Below, one piece after another: positions 32,491 through 40,330 of a DNA stretch of 64,000 nt. Below the pieces are notes generated by a model that was not told the origin of the DNA, ran no database searches, and worked only from the letters and a program-made list of their open reading frames with translations. The stretch is taken from assembly GCA_013388745.1 (NCBI GenBank), contig JACAER010000006.1, forward strand, positions 248,001-312,000, read 5' to 3'. Numbering within the stretch: the first letter of the stretch is position 1; each line of letters begins with the position of its first letter. This DNA is from Chloroflexota bacterium (GTDB lineage Bacteria; Chloroflexota; Anaerolineae; Aggregatilineales; Phototrophicaceae). Made by a program: the position numbers and the translations under genes.

Positions 32491-33414
32491 GCCTAAACCT
32501 GGCAGCAGATTGTACAGCAGCAGTCCCGCCGCCAGCAGGTTCAACACCACCAGAACGCCTATCCCGATCGTCAGATATGCCGGATATTTTTCGTTCTCGC
32601 CCGGCAGGCGCGTCGCCTTAATGTGCGCGGGAATCATGCGGAAGTATTCGGACGGATCCTGGTCATCTTCGCCGTTGCCAAAACCCTCGAAATCGTCGAA
32701 TTCATCGCGCTCAATCACATTTTCGATGTCATCCAGCAAATCATCGCCATCTTCCGCACCGGGAGACATCACTTTGGGCGCGGGGCTGCGCGTGGGCGGC
32801 GGCGGGGACGCCGGGAACGACGAAGCAGCCGGCACCGGCTTAGGCGGCGCTTTGCTTGGCGGCCCAGCCGGTTGATCATCGATGCCAAACAGATCGGCGT
32901 CCTCTGTAAAGGGTGTCATGGTGAACGACGAAACCGGCGCGGCAGGCGCCGGCGTATTGGCAGGCGGCGCGCCTGCTCCGCCCAGATTCAGGCTCGACAC
33001 CCAATCATCATATTCCTGTTTGGTCGGTTCATTGACCCGCCGATATGTACTGGAACTGCTCGTCTCGGTAGAGGGCATGTCCCATTCCAGGCTGGTCGGC
33101 AGTTCATCGGCAGCCGGCGCCCCGAAAGGCGCCTTTGGCGTGGACGGCGGCTTGGGCGCTTCGCTCGATTTCGCCGCCAGCATTTCCAGTCCTTTTTTGG
33201 CGCGCTCGTTATTAGGGTTAATCACCAGCACGTTTTCCAGACAGGTGCGCTGCTCTTCGACAGAATCAACTGTCGCGCTTAACCACATCCAGGCCTGTTC
33301 GTTGTATTGATCGAGTTCGACGGCTTTTAGCAGCAGGGTGCGCGCTTCGTTTTTGCTCCCCGCGCGATACATGCGAATCGCTTCACGCACCATGGCGTCG
33401 ATATTGGCAGACAT
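32488..33414 (-). CDS. TPR protein with proline-rich linker and C-terminal membrane anchor
   Basis: A 308-residue protein. Residues about 1-82 hold TPR-like helices (AIRMYRAGSKNEARTLLLKAVEL, LENVLVINPNNERAKKGLEML). A long Pro/Ser/Ala-rich and then acidic linker follows, with EDGDDLLDDIENVIERDEFDD in its middle. The last 30 residues form a transmembrane helix (YLTIGIGVLVVLNLLAAGLLL) with only a short tail outside. Such tail-anchored TPR proteins are frequent in Chloroflexota and are probably scaffolds. No enzyme domain is seen. It lies upstream of rpsT on the same strand, whose promoter begins inside its stop codon. Confidence 0.75.
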   Translation of the reverse strand: MSANIDAMVREAIRMYRAGSKNEARTLLLKAVELDQYNEQAWMWLSATVDSVEEQRTCLENVLVINPNNERAKKGLEMLAAKSSEAPKPPSTPKAPFGAPAADELPTSLEWDMPSTETSSSSTYRRVNEPTKQEYDDWVSSLNLGGAGAPPANTPAPAAPVSSFTMTPFTEDADLFGIDDQPAGPPSKAPPKPVPAASSFPASPPPPTRSPAPKVMSPGAEDGDDLLDDIENVIERDEFDDFEGFGNGEDDQDPSEYFRMIPAHIKATRLPGENEKYPAYLTIGIGVLVVLNLLAAGLLLYNLLPGLG

Positions 33415-33474
33415 GGTTCATCCTGTTGAATGCGCCCAATGATTTTCAAAATACTATAGCACGAAAGCCGCCGC

Positions 33475-33945
33475 TCACAAACCATGTTGTGCACGGATAT
33501 GGGCCAGCAGCGCCGCCGCCCCTTTGTTCACCAGCCCAAAGACATACTCGAAGCGTCCATCGTAATACGGATCCGGCACTTCGCGCAGCGTGACCGTTTG
33601 CGCCTGGTACGCCAACTCCAGAAACAGCATCACTTTGGCTCTGGGGCTGGCAGCGCGCTGGATGTCGCTCAGGTTCTCGGCGTCCATCGCCAACACATAA
33701 TCAAATTCCTGTAAATCGCTGCGCGTGAACTGGCGTGCCCGGCCATGATAGGCGATGCCGTTTTTGCTCAGCACCCCTAGCGTGCCGCGATGCGCCGTCT
33801 CGCCCACATGCCAACTGCCTGTGCCCGCTGAATCTACGAGAATTTTATCACTCAGCCCCGCCTGGTTGACCATATGCTGGAAAACCGCTTCGGCCATCGG
33901 CGAACGGCAAATGTTGCCCAGACACACGAACAGCACTTTAATCAC
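33475..33945 (-). CDS. Low-molecular-weight protein-tyrosine phosphatase
   Basis: A 156-residue enzyme. The P-loop VLFVCLGNICRSPMAE has the nucleophilic Cys8 and Arg14 of the CX5R motif, and the general acid aspartate is in VPDPYYDGRFEYVFGLV near residue 124. The family hydrolyses phosphotyrosine or acyl-phosphates; in bacteria it often pairs with tyrosine kinases that control polysaccharide export. ArsC-type arsenate reductases are related, but the DPYY motif fits phosphatases better. Its start overlaps the end of the bactofilin gene by eight bases, so the two are co-translated. Confidence 0.9.
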   Translation of the reverse strand: MIKVLFVCLGNICRSPMAEAVFQHMVNQAGLSDKILVDSAGTGSWHVGETAHRGTLGVLSKNGIAYHGRARQFTRSDLQEFDYVLAMDAENLSDIQRAASPRAKVMLFLELAYQAQTVTLREVPDPYYDGRFEYVFGLVNKGAAALLAHIRAQHGL

Positions 33946-34546
33946 GTTTTTCGTCGTCCTCGTTCAGGCTTTCAGCGAAATCCGGTTCTGCTTCGGCGAC
34001 TTCGTCTGCCGCGCTCTCTGGCGCGGCAGCAGGCGCTTCTGCCGGCGCCATGACGACCGTCGCATGAGTGCCAGACGGTGGCGTCGGCTGTTCGGGTATC
34101 GGGGCTTCTGCCCCCATCATCTTGATCTTGCCGTCGATAAAAGCGCCTTCTTCAGTCGTCAGCGCCTGCGCTGTGATGTCGCCCCAAATGCGCCCCGTGC
34201 GCAAAAGCTGCACTTTTTTGCCGCTGATGTTGCCACGCACCGCGCCCGCGATCGAAATATTGCGCGCTTTGATGTCCGCGTTGATTTTAGCCGTTTCGCC
34301 CACGAGAATATTGCCGCTGATGTCCAGCGTGCCGCTGAAAGCACCGTCCAGACGCACGTTCGCGCTGCTGCGCAGTGTCCCTTCCATCACCGAATTGGCG
34401 CCCAGCACCGTCTCGAAGCCCACCGGCTGCTGCGGCGAGAGCGGCGCGGGCAGCGGCTGCGGGCGCGGCGGTTCGGGTTTTTCCTCGCCCTGCGGCTGCG
34501 GGGCGGGGGGGGGTTGTTCCTGGCGGCGGCCACCGAAGAAAGACAT
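33938..34546 (-). CDS. Bactofilin-family cytoskeletal protein
   Basis: I start at ATG 34546 (202 residues), with GAGG upstream, rather than at an earlier ATG. The N-terminus is short and Pro/Gln/Glu-rich. The core (about residues 42-135) has the bactofilin repeat of short beta strands: ANSVMEGTLRSSANVRLDGAFSGTLD, ISGNILVGETAKINADIKA, RNISIAGAVRGNISGKKVQLL and GRIWGDITAQALTTEEGAFIDG. These build a beta-helix that polymerises without nucleotide. The C-terminus is Ala/Pro/Glu-rich and disordered. Bactofilins organise envelope or polar structures. Coupling to a tyrosine phosphatase suggests a role in surface polysaccharide or cell shape. Confidence 0.9.
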   Translation of the reverse strand: MSFFGGRRQEQPPPAPQPQGEEKPEPPRPQPLPAPLSPQQPVGFETVLGANSVMEGTLRSSANVRLDGAFSGTLDISGNILVGETAKINADIKARNISIAGAVRGNISGKKVQLLRTGRIWGDITAQALTTEEGAFIDGKIKMMGAEAPIPEQPTPPSGTHATVVMAPAEAPAAAPESAADEVAEAEPDFAESLNEDDEKRD

Positions 34547-34774
34547 AACAGCCTCGCTTTCATTGATCAATCACTGTTTTCACTATACCGCGTTCGTGTT
34601 AAATCGCCATGAGAACTCGCATGTCCATGAATTGTTTTGAAACCCCAAAAATCGAATAAATGGTACTAGAAAATTGGCATAAAGCGGCGATAATGAACAC
34701 TAGGAAACGATTCCGTTGCCGCGAAGGAGCGGCGGTCTATCCCCAGAGTCAGTCAGAAAGTTGTCTTGCCTCCT

Positions 34775-36037
34775 ATGAAGCTCTTCAACCGTGTTGAAGA
34801 TCGGCAATTCGATGAGTCGAATTTCCACCATTTCGTCTGGGACATCGCCTGGTTTGGAATCGCGCTGGCGGCTACCACGCGCTTCCTGCAAGTCTATGCT
34901 ATTCGCCTCGATGCCACGCCGATTCAGGTCGCGCTGTTGACCTCGCTGCCGGCGATTGTCGCGCTGGTGTCTTCGATTTTCCTCAGCACGCGCTGGCGCA
35001 GCCGGTACAGCAATTCTGCGCGCGCCGTGTATTGGCCGGGTATGTGGCAGCGCCTGGCGTTCTTGCTGCCGGTCTTCGCCCCACTCTTCCCGCCCGAATG
35101 GCGTCCAATCTGGTTGATTTTTGCCGTGTGTTTGCCCGCGCTCGGCGAAGGCATTGGCGCGGTAGTCTTCCTGTCGTTATTCCGCGAAACCACGCCAGAA
35201 AAAGTGACCACCCGGCTGCTCAGCCGCCGTTCGCTGGCGATGAATATCACGCTGGGCATCAGTGCCCTGGCCTTCGGCTTCTGGCTGGAACACGCTCCCT
35301 TCCCGCTGAACTATCAGATCATGTTCCTGATTGCCTTTGCAGCGGCGCTCATCAGCATGTGGCATGTGATTCAAATCCGCGCGCACGATGTCAAGCCCGT
35401 GGAAAGCAAGGTGATGTCCAAGGCCAATCCCTGGCGCTCGTGGAGCTTCCGCGAGGTAGCCTTCGCAGTGGTTGTGACGCATATCGGCTTCATGGCGGTT
35501 TTCGCTGTCACCCCGCTGCATCTGGTCAAAGACCTGCGCGCCACCGAAGGCTTCATGGCCATCTTCGGCTTTGTGGAGCTGTTCGCCGCATGCATAGCCG
35601 CGCTGCTGGTCAGCCGTATCGTGGCGCGCATCGGCAATAACCTGACCATGGTGCTGGCGATGGTCGCGACCAGTATCGCCTCTTTGACGATCGCGCTGGC
35701 CCCCAACATGTGGGTGACTCTGCCCGCCGCGCTGCTTAACGGCGGCGGTTGGACAATTATCGGCATTACGCTCTTTGGCGTCTTTACCGAAAAAACGCAC
35801 AGCGTTGCGCAGCAGGACATGGTGCAGTACAGCCGCGCCTACTACCAGACCATCGCCGTCTCTGTCTTCATCGGGCCACTGCTCGGCAGCACGCTTGCCA
35901 ATGCCGGCGTTAGTCTGCTGCTTTTGATGATGGCCGGCGCGCTGCTGCGGCTGCTCGCGGCGCTGCTGATTCATCGCAGCGTGATGGCGTATGTTGTCCA
36001 CGCGCCGGATGCTGTGCCAGCAGGTGCGGGCGATTAA
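34775..36037 (+). CDS. MFS transporter
   Basis: A protein of about 420 residues with around 12 hydrophobic segments and the charged loops typical of major facilitator proteins. Between the second and third segments stands LSTRWRSRYSNSARAVYW, which matches the basic loop A region only loosely. The central loop HDVKPVESKVMSKANPWRSW separates two halves. ATG 34775 is chosen; a TTG nine bases earlier is possible, and neither has a good ribosome site. The opposite orientation to bactofilin and a terminator downstream make it a single unit. I cannot name the substrate. Confidence 0.82.
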   Translation: MKLFNRVEDRQFDESNFHHFVWDIAWFGIALAATTRFLQVYAIRLDATPIQVALLTSLPAIVALVSSIFLSTRWRSRYSNSARAVYWPGMWQRLAFLLPVFAPLFPPEWRPIWLIFAVCLPALGEGIGAVVFLSLFRETTPEKVTTRLLSRRSLAMNITLGISALAFGFWLEHAPFPLNYQIMFLIAFAAALISMWHVIQIRAHDVKPVESKVMSKANPWRSWSFREVAFAVVVTHIGFMAVFAVTPLHLVKDLRATEGFMAIFGFVELFAACIAALLVSRIVARIGNNLTMVLAMVATSIASLTIALAPNMWVTLPAALLNGGGWTIIGITLFGVFTEKTHSVAQQDMVQYSRAYYQTIAVSVFIGPLLGSTLANAGVSLLLLMMAGALLRLLAALLIHRSVMAYVVHAPDAVPAGAGD

Positions 36038-36060
36038 TTCACCGCTCTCAGAGTGACCGG

Positions 36061-36095
36061 AAACCTCTTTCTCAGCTTCGAGAGAGAGGTTTTTT
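36061..36095 (+). terminator. Rho-independent terminator after the MFS gene
   Basis: A 13-bp stem (36061-36073 with 36080-36092, one G-T pair) has a 6-base loop and is followed by TTT to 36095. Confidence 0.9.
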
Positions 36096-36179
36096 GTTCC
36101 TGATGCTCTGGTTTGGTTGTCGCTAAGCCGCTCCCTTCGCGCTCATGCCTTGCGCAATACTGACGACAGAAAACTGGCC

Positions 36180-36821
36180 TCAGGCACTCTCGAAGGGCTG
36201 TGTGGCGGTGGGTGTCGGGGTCGCGGTCGGCGTTGCGCTGGCGTTGGGATTCGGCGTAGCCGTGGGCAGCGGTTCGGGCGTGGGCGTGGCCGTCGGGCTG
36301 GGCGTGCTGGTGATGGTCGGCGGCGGTGTGTACGTCAGTGAAGGCGTCGGCGTTGGATTCACCGCTTCGATCAAATCCTCGCGCATATAGGCTGCGTCAA
36401 TCCGCCGCGTACTGGGGTTTTCGTCAATCTGGTACCATTCGCTGCCGGGACTCACACGCCCCAGCACACACACTTCGCTGCCCAGTGACCATTGGGTGAC
36501 GATAGGCGCGTTGATACTGGGGGCTTCGCGCACAATCGCCCGTTCAACAATCACCACAAAGGGCGTGCATTCGGGAATCGGTGTAAAACTGGGCACAGGC
36601 GTCGCCCTGCTCTGGCGAATCTGCGCCTGCACTGCTGTAGCCGTGTTCACGATTTCCGCGCGCTGTGTCGCTTCGGCCACACCCAGCCCCCCGCTGGTGA
36701 AATAATCGCGCACGCCGATACCAATGTAATACAGTCCGAAAACCAGCGCCACACTCAGCGCAAAAACCACCCACGAAGGTGTGCGGTCTGTGCCGCGCGG
36801 CGGCGGCGTGCGAAGGGTCAT
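36180..36821 (-). CDS. Membrane-anchored SH3b protein with Thr/Pro tail
   Basis: A 213-residue protein. A basic N-terminus is followed by one transmembrane helix (WVVFALSVALVFGLYYIGIGV), so the rest is outside. Residues about 82-150 form a bacterial SH3 (SH3b) domain: IVERAIVREAPSINAPIV, then GSEVCVLGRVSPGSEWYQID and the closing YMREDLIEAV. After this comes a 60-residue tail of TPTPSxT-type repeats, presumably disordered or wall-spanning. SH3b domains bind peptidoglycan cross-bridges or adhere to other wall parts. It shares the domain with the exported protein at 52166 and the glycosidase at 49961. Confidence 0.8.
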   Translation of the reverse strand: MTLRTPPPRGTDRTPSWVVFALSVALVFGLYYIGIGVRDYFTSGGLGVAEATQRAEIVNTATAVQAQIRQSRATPVPSFTPIPECTPFVVIVERAIVREAPSINAPIVTQWSLGSEVCVLGRVSPGSEWYQIDENPSTRRIDAAYMREDLIEAVNPTPTPSLTYTPPPTITSTPSPTATPTPEPLPTATPNPNASATPTATPTPTATQPFESA

Positions 36822-36896
36822 AGCCTCTGCCTTCCTCTGCTCTGCTTGTTGTACTTTAGGCAGTTGCCGCGCGCAAGCGACGATTGCTCTACGCTT

Positions 36897-37382
36897 TCAG
36901 GCCAGTGAGGAGTCATTCAGTTCGGCGAGAATCATTTCGGCAGTTTGCGGGCTGACATGACGCGCGAGTACCACGCGCAGGCGCGCCTCGCGTTCTGCCA
37001 ACTGTTTGAGGCGCAAAAAACTCTTGACGCGCTGAAGCATCATCGTCGCGTCCAACGGTTTAAGCACAAAATCATCGGCGCCCGCGGCGATCGCCTGCTG
37101 CTTTTCTTCTTCGCCGGCCAGCGCGGTGGCGATCAATACCGGCGTATGCGCTGTAGAGGCCTGCGCTTTCAGCCGGCGGCAGACCTCCAGCCCACCCAAC
37201 CCATGCATTCGCACATCCAGCAGCACCAGATCGGGTGGTGTTTTGCTGGCGATCTCCAGCGCTTGTTCACCGCTGTGCGCGCTGACCACCTGATATCCCG
37301 CGCTGTGCAGATAGGCCTCCAGCACCTCGCGATTCATCCAGTCGTCGTCTACGATCATCACTAATGGCAGCTTTTCGCTCAC
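36897..37382 (-). CDS. Stand-alone response regulator receiver protein
   Basis: A 161-residue receiver protein with intact signature residues: the acidic pocket VDDDWMNREV (Asp12-Asp14), phospho-acceptor Asp56 in LVLLDVRMHGLGG, the Thr/Ala switch in LIATALAGE, and the Lys-Pro in FVLKPLDATM (about Lys108). After residue 125 a helical tail LKQLAEREARLRVVLARHVS ends in MILAELNDS, a coiled-coil-like extension. It has no DNA-binding or enzyme domain and so likely acts by protein-protein contact, e.g. with a cyclase or kinase elsewhere. The gene lies opposite and upstream of arsR, with no partner kinase next to it. Confidence 0.88.
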   Translation of the reverse strand: MSEKLPLVMIVDDDWMNREVLEAYLHSAGYQVVSAHSGEQALEIASKTPPDLVLLDVRMHGLGGLEVCRRLKAQASTAHTPVLIATALAGEEEKQQAIAAGADDFVLKPLDATMMLQRVKSFLRLKQLAEREARLRVVLARHVSPQTAEMILAELNDSSLA

Positions 37383-37467
37383 CCGGCGCTTACCTCATCT
37401 CAAACCAGCCATCTGCCTCTATTGTATGCCGACACAGTTGCGCGCGGCAATGCAGGTTAAGCAGGGC

Positions 37468-37495
37468 TTGACATATTGATTGACATCAATATAAT
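37468..37495 (+). promoter_or_regulatory. arsR promoter with embedded operator
   Basis: TTGACA at 37468-37473 and TATAAT at 37490-37495 both match the consensus exactly, 16 bases apart. Between and over them lies a perfect inverted repeat: ATATTGAT (37473-37480), spacer TGAC, ATCAATAT (37485-37492). An ArsR dimer bound there would block RNA polymerase directly. A matching half-site recurs upstream of arsM at 37872-37879. Transcription would start at about 37502, next to ATG 37503, so the message appears leaderless. Confidence 0.85.
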
Positions 37496-37502
37496 GAAAA
37501 TT

Positions 37503-37829
37503 ATGGAAATTGATACACTGCTTTTCGCCAAAGTCATCGCCGATGACACGCGCCAGGAGATCATGAAATGCCTGTGCTGTGTCTGGTTAAGTGTCAACGA
37601 TGTCGTCGAAAAGCTCGAAGGCAAGGTGAATCAGCCGACGGTCAGCCATCATCTTAAGAAGTTGGAAGAAGCGCGGCTCGTGTTTGTGCGCGAAGAAGGC
37701 CGCCAGCGCTTTTACACACTCAACGAAGAATATCTCACCGTCTGCTGCGGCGCGTTGATCTCCAAGTTCGCGCCCAGCTACAGCGCGCAGGTCGTGCCCT
37801 TGGACTCGATCCCTACCTCTGACGCATAA
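37503..37829 (+). CDS. arsR: ArsR/SmtB-family metalloid-responsive repressor
   Basis: A 108-residue winged-helix repressor. The start is ATG 37503, since earlier in-frame ATGs lie upstream of or inside the -10 element. The helix-turn-helix is GKVNQPTVSHHLKKLEEARLV. Cysteines that could bind As(III) are Cys23, Cys25 and Cys26 in EIMKCLCCVWLSVNDV, where classic ArsR has ELCVCDL. A second pair, Cys81-Cys82, is in YLTVCCGALIS. Without inducer it should bind the inverted repeat between -35 and -10 of its own promoter. The arsM gene follows after a terminator-like hairpin, so the pair is a detoxification unit; a metal other than arsenic is possible but less likely given arsM. Confidence 0.93.
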   Translation: MEIDTLLFAKVIADDTRQEIMKCLCCVWLSVNDVVEKLEGKVNQPTVSHHLKKLEEARLVFVREEGRQRFYTLNEEYLTVCCGALISKFAPSYSAQVVPLDSIPTSDA

Positions 37830-37850
37830 GGGGGGTTCCCCCTCTTTTTT
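37829..37850 (+). terminator. Terminator or attenuator between arsR and arsM
   Basis: A 6-bp GC stem (aggggg / ccccct) with a 3-base loop starts within the arsR stop codon and is followed by CTTTTTTT. It would reduce read-through into arsM, which has its own half-operator further on. Confidence 0.75.
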
Positions 37851-37871
37851 TGCGAGAATGTATCGATTTCT

Positions 37872-37879
37872 ATCAATAT
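37872..37879. promoter_or_regulatory. ArsR-type half operator upstream of arsM
   Basis: ATCAATAT repeats exactly the right arm of the arsR operator, with an imperfect left arm (TATCGATT) about 10 bases before it. It suggests that ArsR also controls arsM directly. Confidence 0.5.
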
Positions 37880-37907
37880 GTTTCGGGTGCAAAAGATGGA
37901 GGCACAC

Positions 37908-38675
37908 ATGTCCGAGAACACTACCCAGATCCATGAAGTCGTGCGCCAGCGTTATGGTGCCATCGCGCGTTCACAAGGCAGCTCATGCTGCGGCGGCAAC
38001 ACCGCGTCTGCCAGCCAGGACAACCTTATCCCACTGTATGACAACCAGTTGGTGGCGACTTTGCCGGCCGAAGTCACCGATCTCTCGCTCGGCTGCGGCG
38101 ACCCTGTGACCATTGCCCAACTGCGCCCCGGCGAAACCGTGCTCGATCTCGGCAGCGGCGGCGGCATTGACTGCTTTCTGGCCGCGCGCCAGGTCGGCGA
38201 CAGCGGCTATGTGATCGGCGTGGACATGACCCCCGATATGCTCGCCAAAGCCAACGCCAACAAAGTCCGAATGGGTGTCCACAATGTCGAATTCCGCAAA
38301 GGCCAGATTGAAGCCCTGCCCGTGACCGACCGCAGCGTTGATGTCATCATGTCCAACTGTGTCATCAACCTTTCGCCCGATAAACCCGCCGTCTTCCGCG
38401 AAGCCTATCGCGTGCTCAAACCCGGCGGACGCATCTCGGTCAGTGATATTGTGACCGAAGGCGAATTCAGCCCGGAACTGCGGGCAGATGCAGCGCAGTG
38501 GGCCGAATGTGTCACCGGCGCTATTGATGCAGCCGAGTACACCGACATGATGCGCGCAGCGGGTTTTGTCGAGATCGAAGTCGTCAGCAAGCTGGATGCT
38601 AGCGGGTTGATCCCAGTTCAAGAGGGCATGCCGCGCATCTTCAGCGCGCGCATCACCGCCCGCAAAGCCGAATAG
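37908..38675 (+). CDS. arsM: Arsenite S-adenosylmethionine methyltransferase
   Basis: A 255-residue SAM-dependent methyltransferase that adds methyl groups to As(III). The SAM-binding motif [16 protein letters not shown] is at about 78-93. The cysteines needed for arsenite binding are present: Cys63 in SLGCGDP, Cys151 in [12 protein letters not shown] and Cys201 in WAECVTGA, with the extra N-terminal pair Cys27-Cys28 in GSSCCGG. ATG 37908 has GGAGG five bases upstream. Together with ArsR it forms an arsenic response pair; no arsB/arsC/acr3 is in the window. Length and motifs match bacterial ArsM. Confidence 0.94.
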   Translation: MSENTTQIHEVVRQRYGAIARSQGSSCCGGNTASASQDNLIPLYDNQLVATLPAEVTDLSLGCGDPVTIAQLRPGETVLDLGSGGGIDCFLAARQVGDSGYVIGVDMTPDMLAKANANKVRMGVHNVEFRKGQIEALPVTDRSVDVIMSNCVINLSPDKPAVFREAYRVLKPGGRISVSDIVTEGEFSPELRADAAQWAECVTGAIDAAEYTDMMRAAGFVEIEVVSKLDASGLIPVQEGMPRIFSARITARKAE

Positions 38676-38687
38676 ACCCCCAAGCAA

Positions 38688-38717
38688 AAGGGGCAAGCAC
38701 ACCTGGCTTGCCCCCTT
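38688..38717 (+). terminator. Bidirectional terminator between arsM and icd
   Basis: A 9-bp stem (ggggcaagc / gcttgcccc), extended by flanking A/T pairs, has a 7-base loop and a C/T tail. It lies between two convergent genes and probably serves both. Confidence 0.8.
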
Positions 38718-38729
38718 CTTCCACCATCT

Positions 38730-40190
38730 TTATTCGCCCTGTCCCAGCGAATATCCCGGTTGACCGTCGAAATAACACAGATTCTCGGTCTTGATGAAAT
38801 CGAAGTCGTGATCGCTCACACGCTGGAGCAAGTCGATAATCTGCTTATGCGTGATCGGCTTGCCTTTTTCCACCGCAAGGAAGCGGCAGCGCCAGTGATC
38901 GACGCAGAAGGTCTGCGGCATACCGTGCGGCCACACTTTCTGGCCGCGATTGCTGATCATCGTCAGTTCCAGGCCTTCGCCGTTCACCTTTTGCAGCAGT
39001 TCCGCCAGATCATCCGGCTTGCCCTTGCTCGTCGGCCAGTGGATGAACACATCCACGCCCACGATTTCTTTTTTGGCGGGCGCGCGCAGGGTGATGGTGT
39101 CGCTGGCGACCGGCACATTTTCCCCTGCTGCATAGTTCACCGGCTTAAGCGTCTGCGGCTTTTTGCCCAAACGCGCGATCACCGCTTCCGCAAATTCGCG
39201 CGTGCCGACTTTTTGCTTGCTCACCCCTTCCTGATAAATATCGTAGGTGTGGATCCCCTCTTCGATCGTCGTCAGCCAGGCGTTGTGCGCTGCTTCTGCC
39301 ACATCCGGTTGGCCGATATGCACCATCAGCATCACGCCCGCCAGGAACAACCCCGAGGGATTGGCCAGGTTTTGCCCGGCGCGCCGCGGTGCAGAGCCGT
39401 GAATCGCCTCGAACATCGCCGCGTGTTCGCCAATGTTGGCCGACGGCGCCAGCCCCACCGACCCCGCGATCTGCGCCGCCACGTCTGAGAGCACATCGCC
39501 ATACAGGTTCGGCAGCACGATCACATCGAAGGCTTCCGGCGTGTCGGCCATTTTCGCCGCGCCGATGTCTACGATCCAGTGCTCGTTTTGAATGTCAGGA
39601 TACAGCGCCGCGATTTCGTCGAACACCTTGTGGAACAGGCCATCGGTCAGCTTCATGATATTGTCTTTGGTGAAGCAGGTGACTTTCTTGCGGTTGTTTT
39701 TGAGCGCATATTCAAAAGCGTAGCGGACGATTTTTTCTGTGCCGGGCCGCGTAATCAGCTTCAAACACTGGTAAACATCGTCCGTCTGCCGGTGTTCGAT
39801 CCCCGCGTACAGGTCTTCTTCGTTCTCGCGGATAATCACGATGTCCATGATGGGGTGCTTGGTATCGACAAACGGATGGTATGACACGCACGGGCGAACG
39901 TTAGAATACAGCCCCAGCGTTTTGCGCGTGGTCACGTTGATGCTCTTGAAGCCGCCGCCCTGGGGGGTGGTGATCGGCGCTTTATAAAACACTTTCGTGC
40001 GCAGGATTTTGTCCCACGCATCCGGTTCAATACCAGTCGTATTGCCCGCCAGATACAGTTTTTCCCCGACTTCAATCGTCTCGATGTCAATACGCGCGCC
40101 GGCTTCCTGCAAAATATGCAGGCTCGCAGACATAATCTCAGGACCGATGCCGTCGCCATAGGCGACGGTGATCGGGACATTTTTCGACAT
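38730..40190 (-). CDS. icd: Isocitrate dehydrogenase with C-terminal extension
   Basis: A 486-residue member of the isocitrate/isopropylmalate dehydrogenase family. Visible: the N-terminal VAYGDGIGPEIM, the substrate-serine region TRKTLGLYSNVRPC, IIRENEEDLYAGIEHRQ with the isocitrate-binding arginines, and the signature NLYGDVLSDVAAQIAGSVGL. The nucleotide loop is FEAIHGSAPRRAGQNLANPS. After about residue 335 a C-terminal extension of some 140 residues follows (VGVDVFIHWPTSKGKPDDL, DHDFDFIKTENLCYFDG), as in the Thermus and Rickettsia type of NADP enzyme. It oxidises isocitrate to 2-oxoglutarate in the TCA cycle. ATG 40190 has a GGAGGAAG site; longer frames are unlikely. Confidence 0.9.
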   Translation of the reverse strand: MSKNVPITVAYGDGIGPEIMSASLHILQEAGARIDIETIEVGEKLYLAGNTTGIEPDAWDKILRTKVFYKAPITTPQGGGFKSINVTTRKTLGLYSNVRPCVSYHPFVDTKHPIMDIVIIRENEEDLYAGIEHRQTDDVYQCLKLITRPGTEKIVRYAFEYALKNNRKKVTCFTKDNIMKLTDGLFHKVFDEIAALYPDIQNEHWIVDIGAAKMADTPEAFDVIVLPNLYGDVLSDVAAQIAGSVGLAPSANIGEHAAMFEAIHGSAPRRAGQNLANPSGLFLAGVMLMVHIGQPDVAEAAHNAWLTTIEEGIHTYDIYQEGVSKQKVGTREFAEAVIARLGKKPQTLKPVNYAAGENVPVASDTITLRAPAKKEIVGVDVFIHWPTSKGKPDDLAELLQKVNGEGLELTMISNRGQKVWPHGMPQTFCVDHWRCRFLAVEKGKPITHKQIIDLLQRVSDHDFDFIKTENLCYFDGQPGYSLGQGE

Positions 40191-40330
40191 ACTCTTAACT
40201 TCCTCCGAAAAGCACGGCACAAATAGATAGGCCAGCATTATAGCATATTGAATTTGCGGCGTAATGAAAATTTCGTGATAAACTCATGACGCACTTGGTT
40301 TCATCACGCGCGAAGCGAAGGGGCCGCCGT

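Noticed and set aside
36180..36390. Repetitive GTxGxGxGV-type sequence that could look like a tandem repeat array
   Set aside because: It is the coding sequence of the Thr/Pro-rich tail of the SH3b protein, not a separate element.
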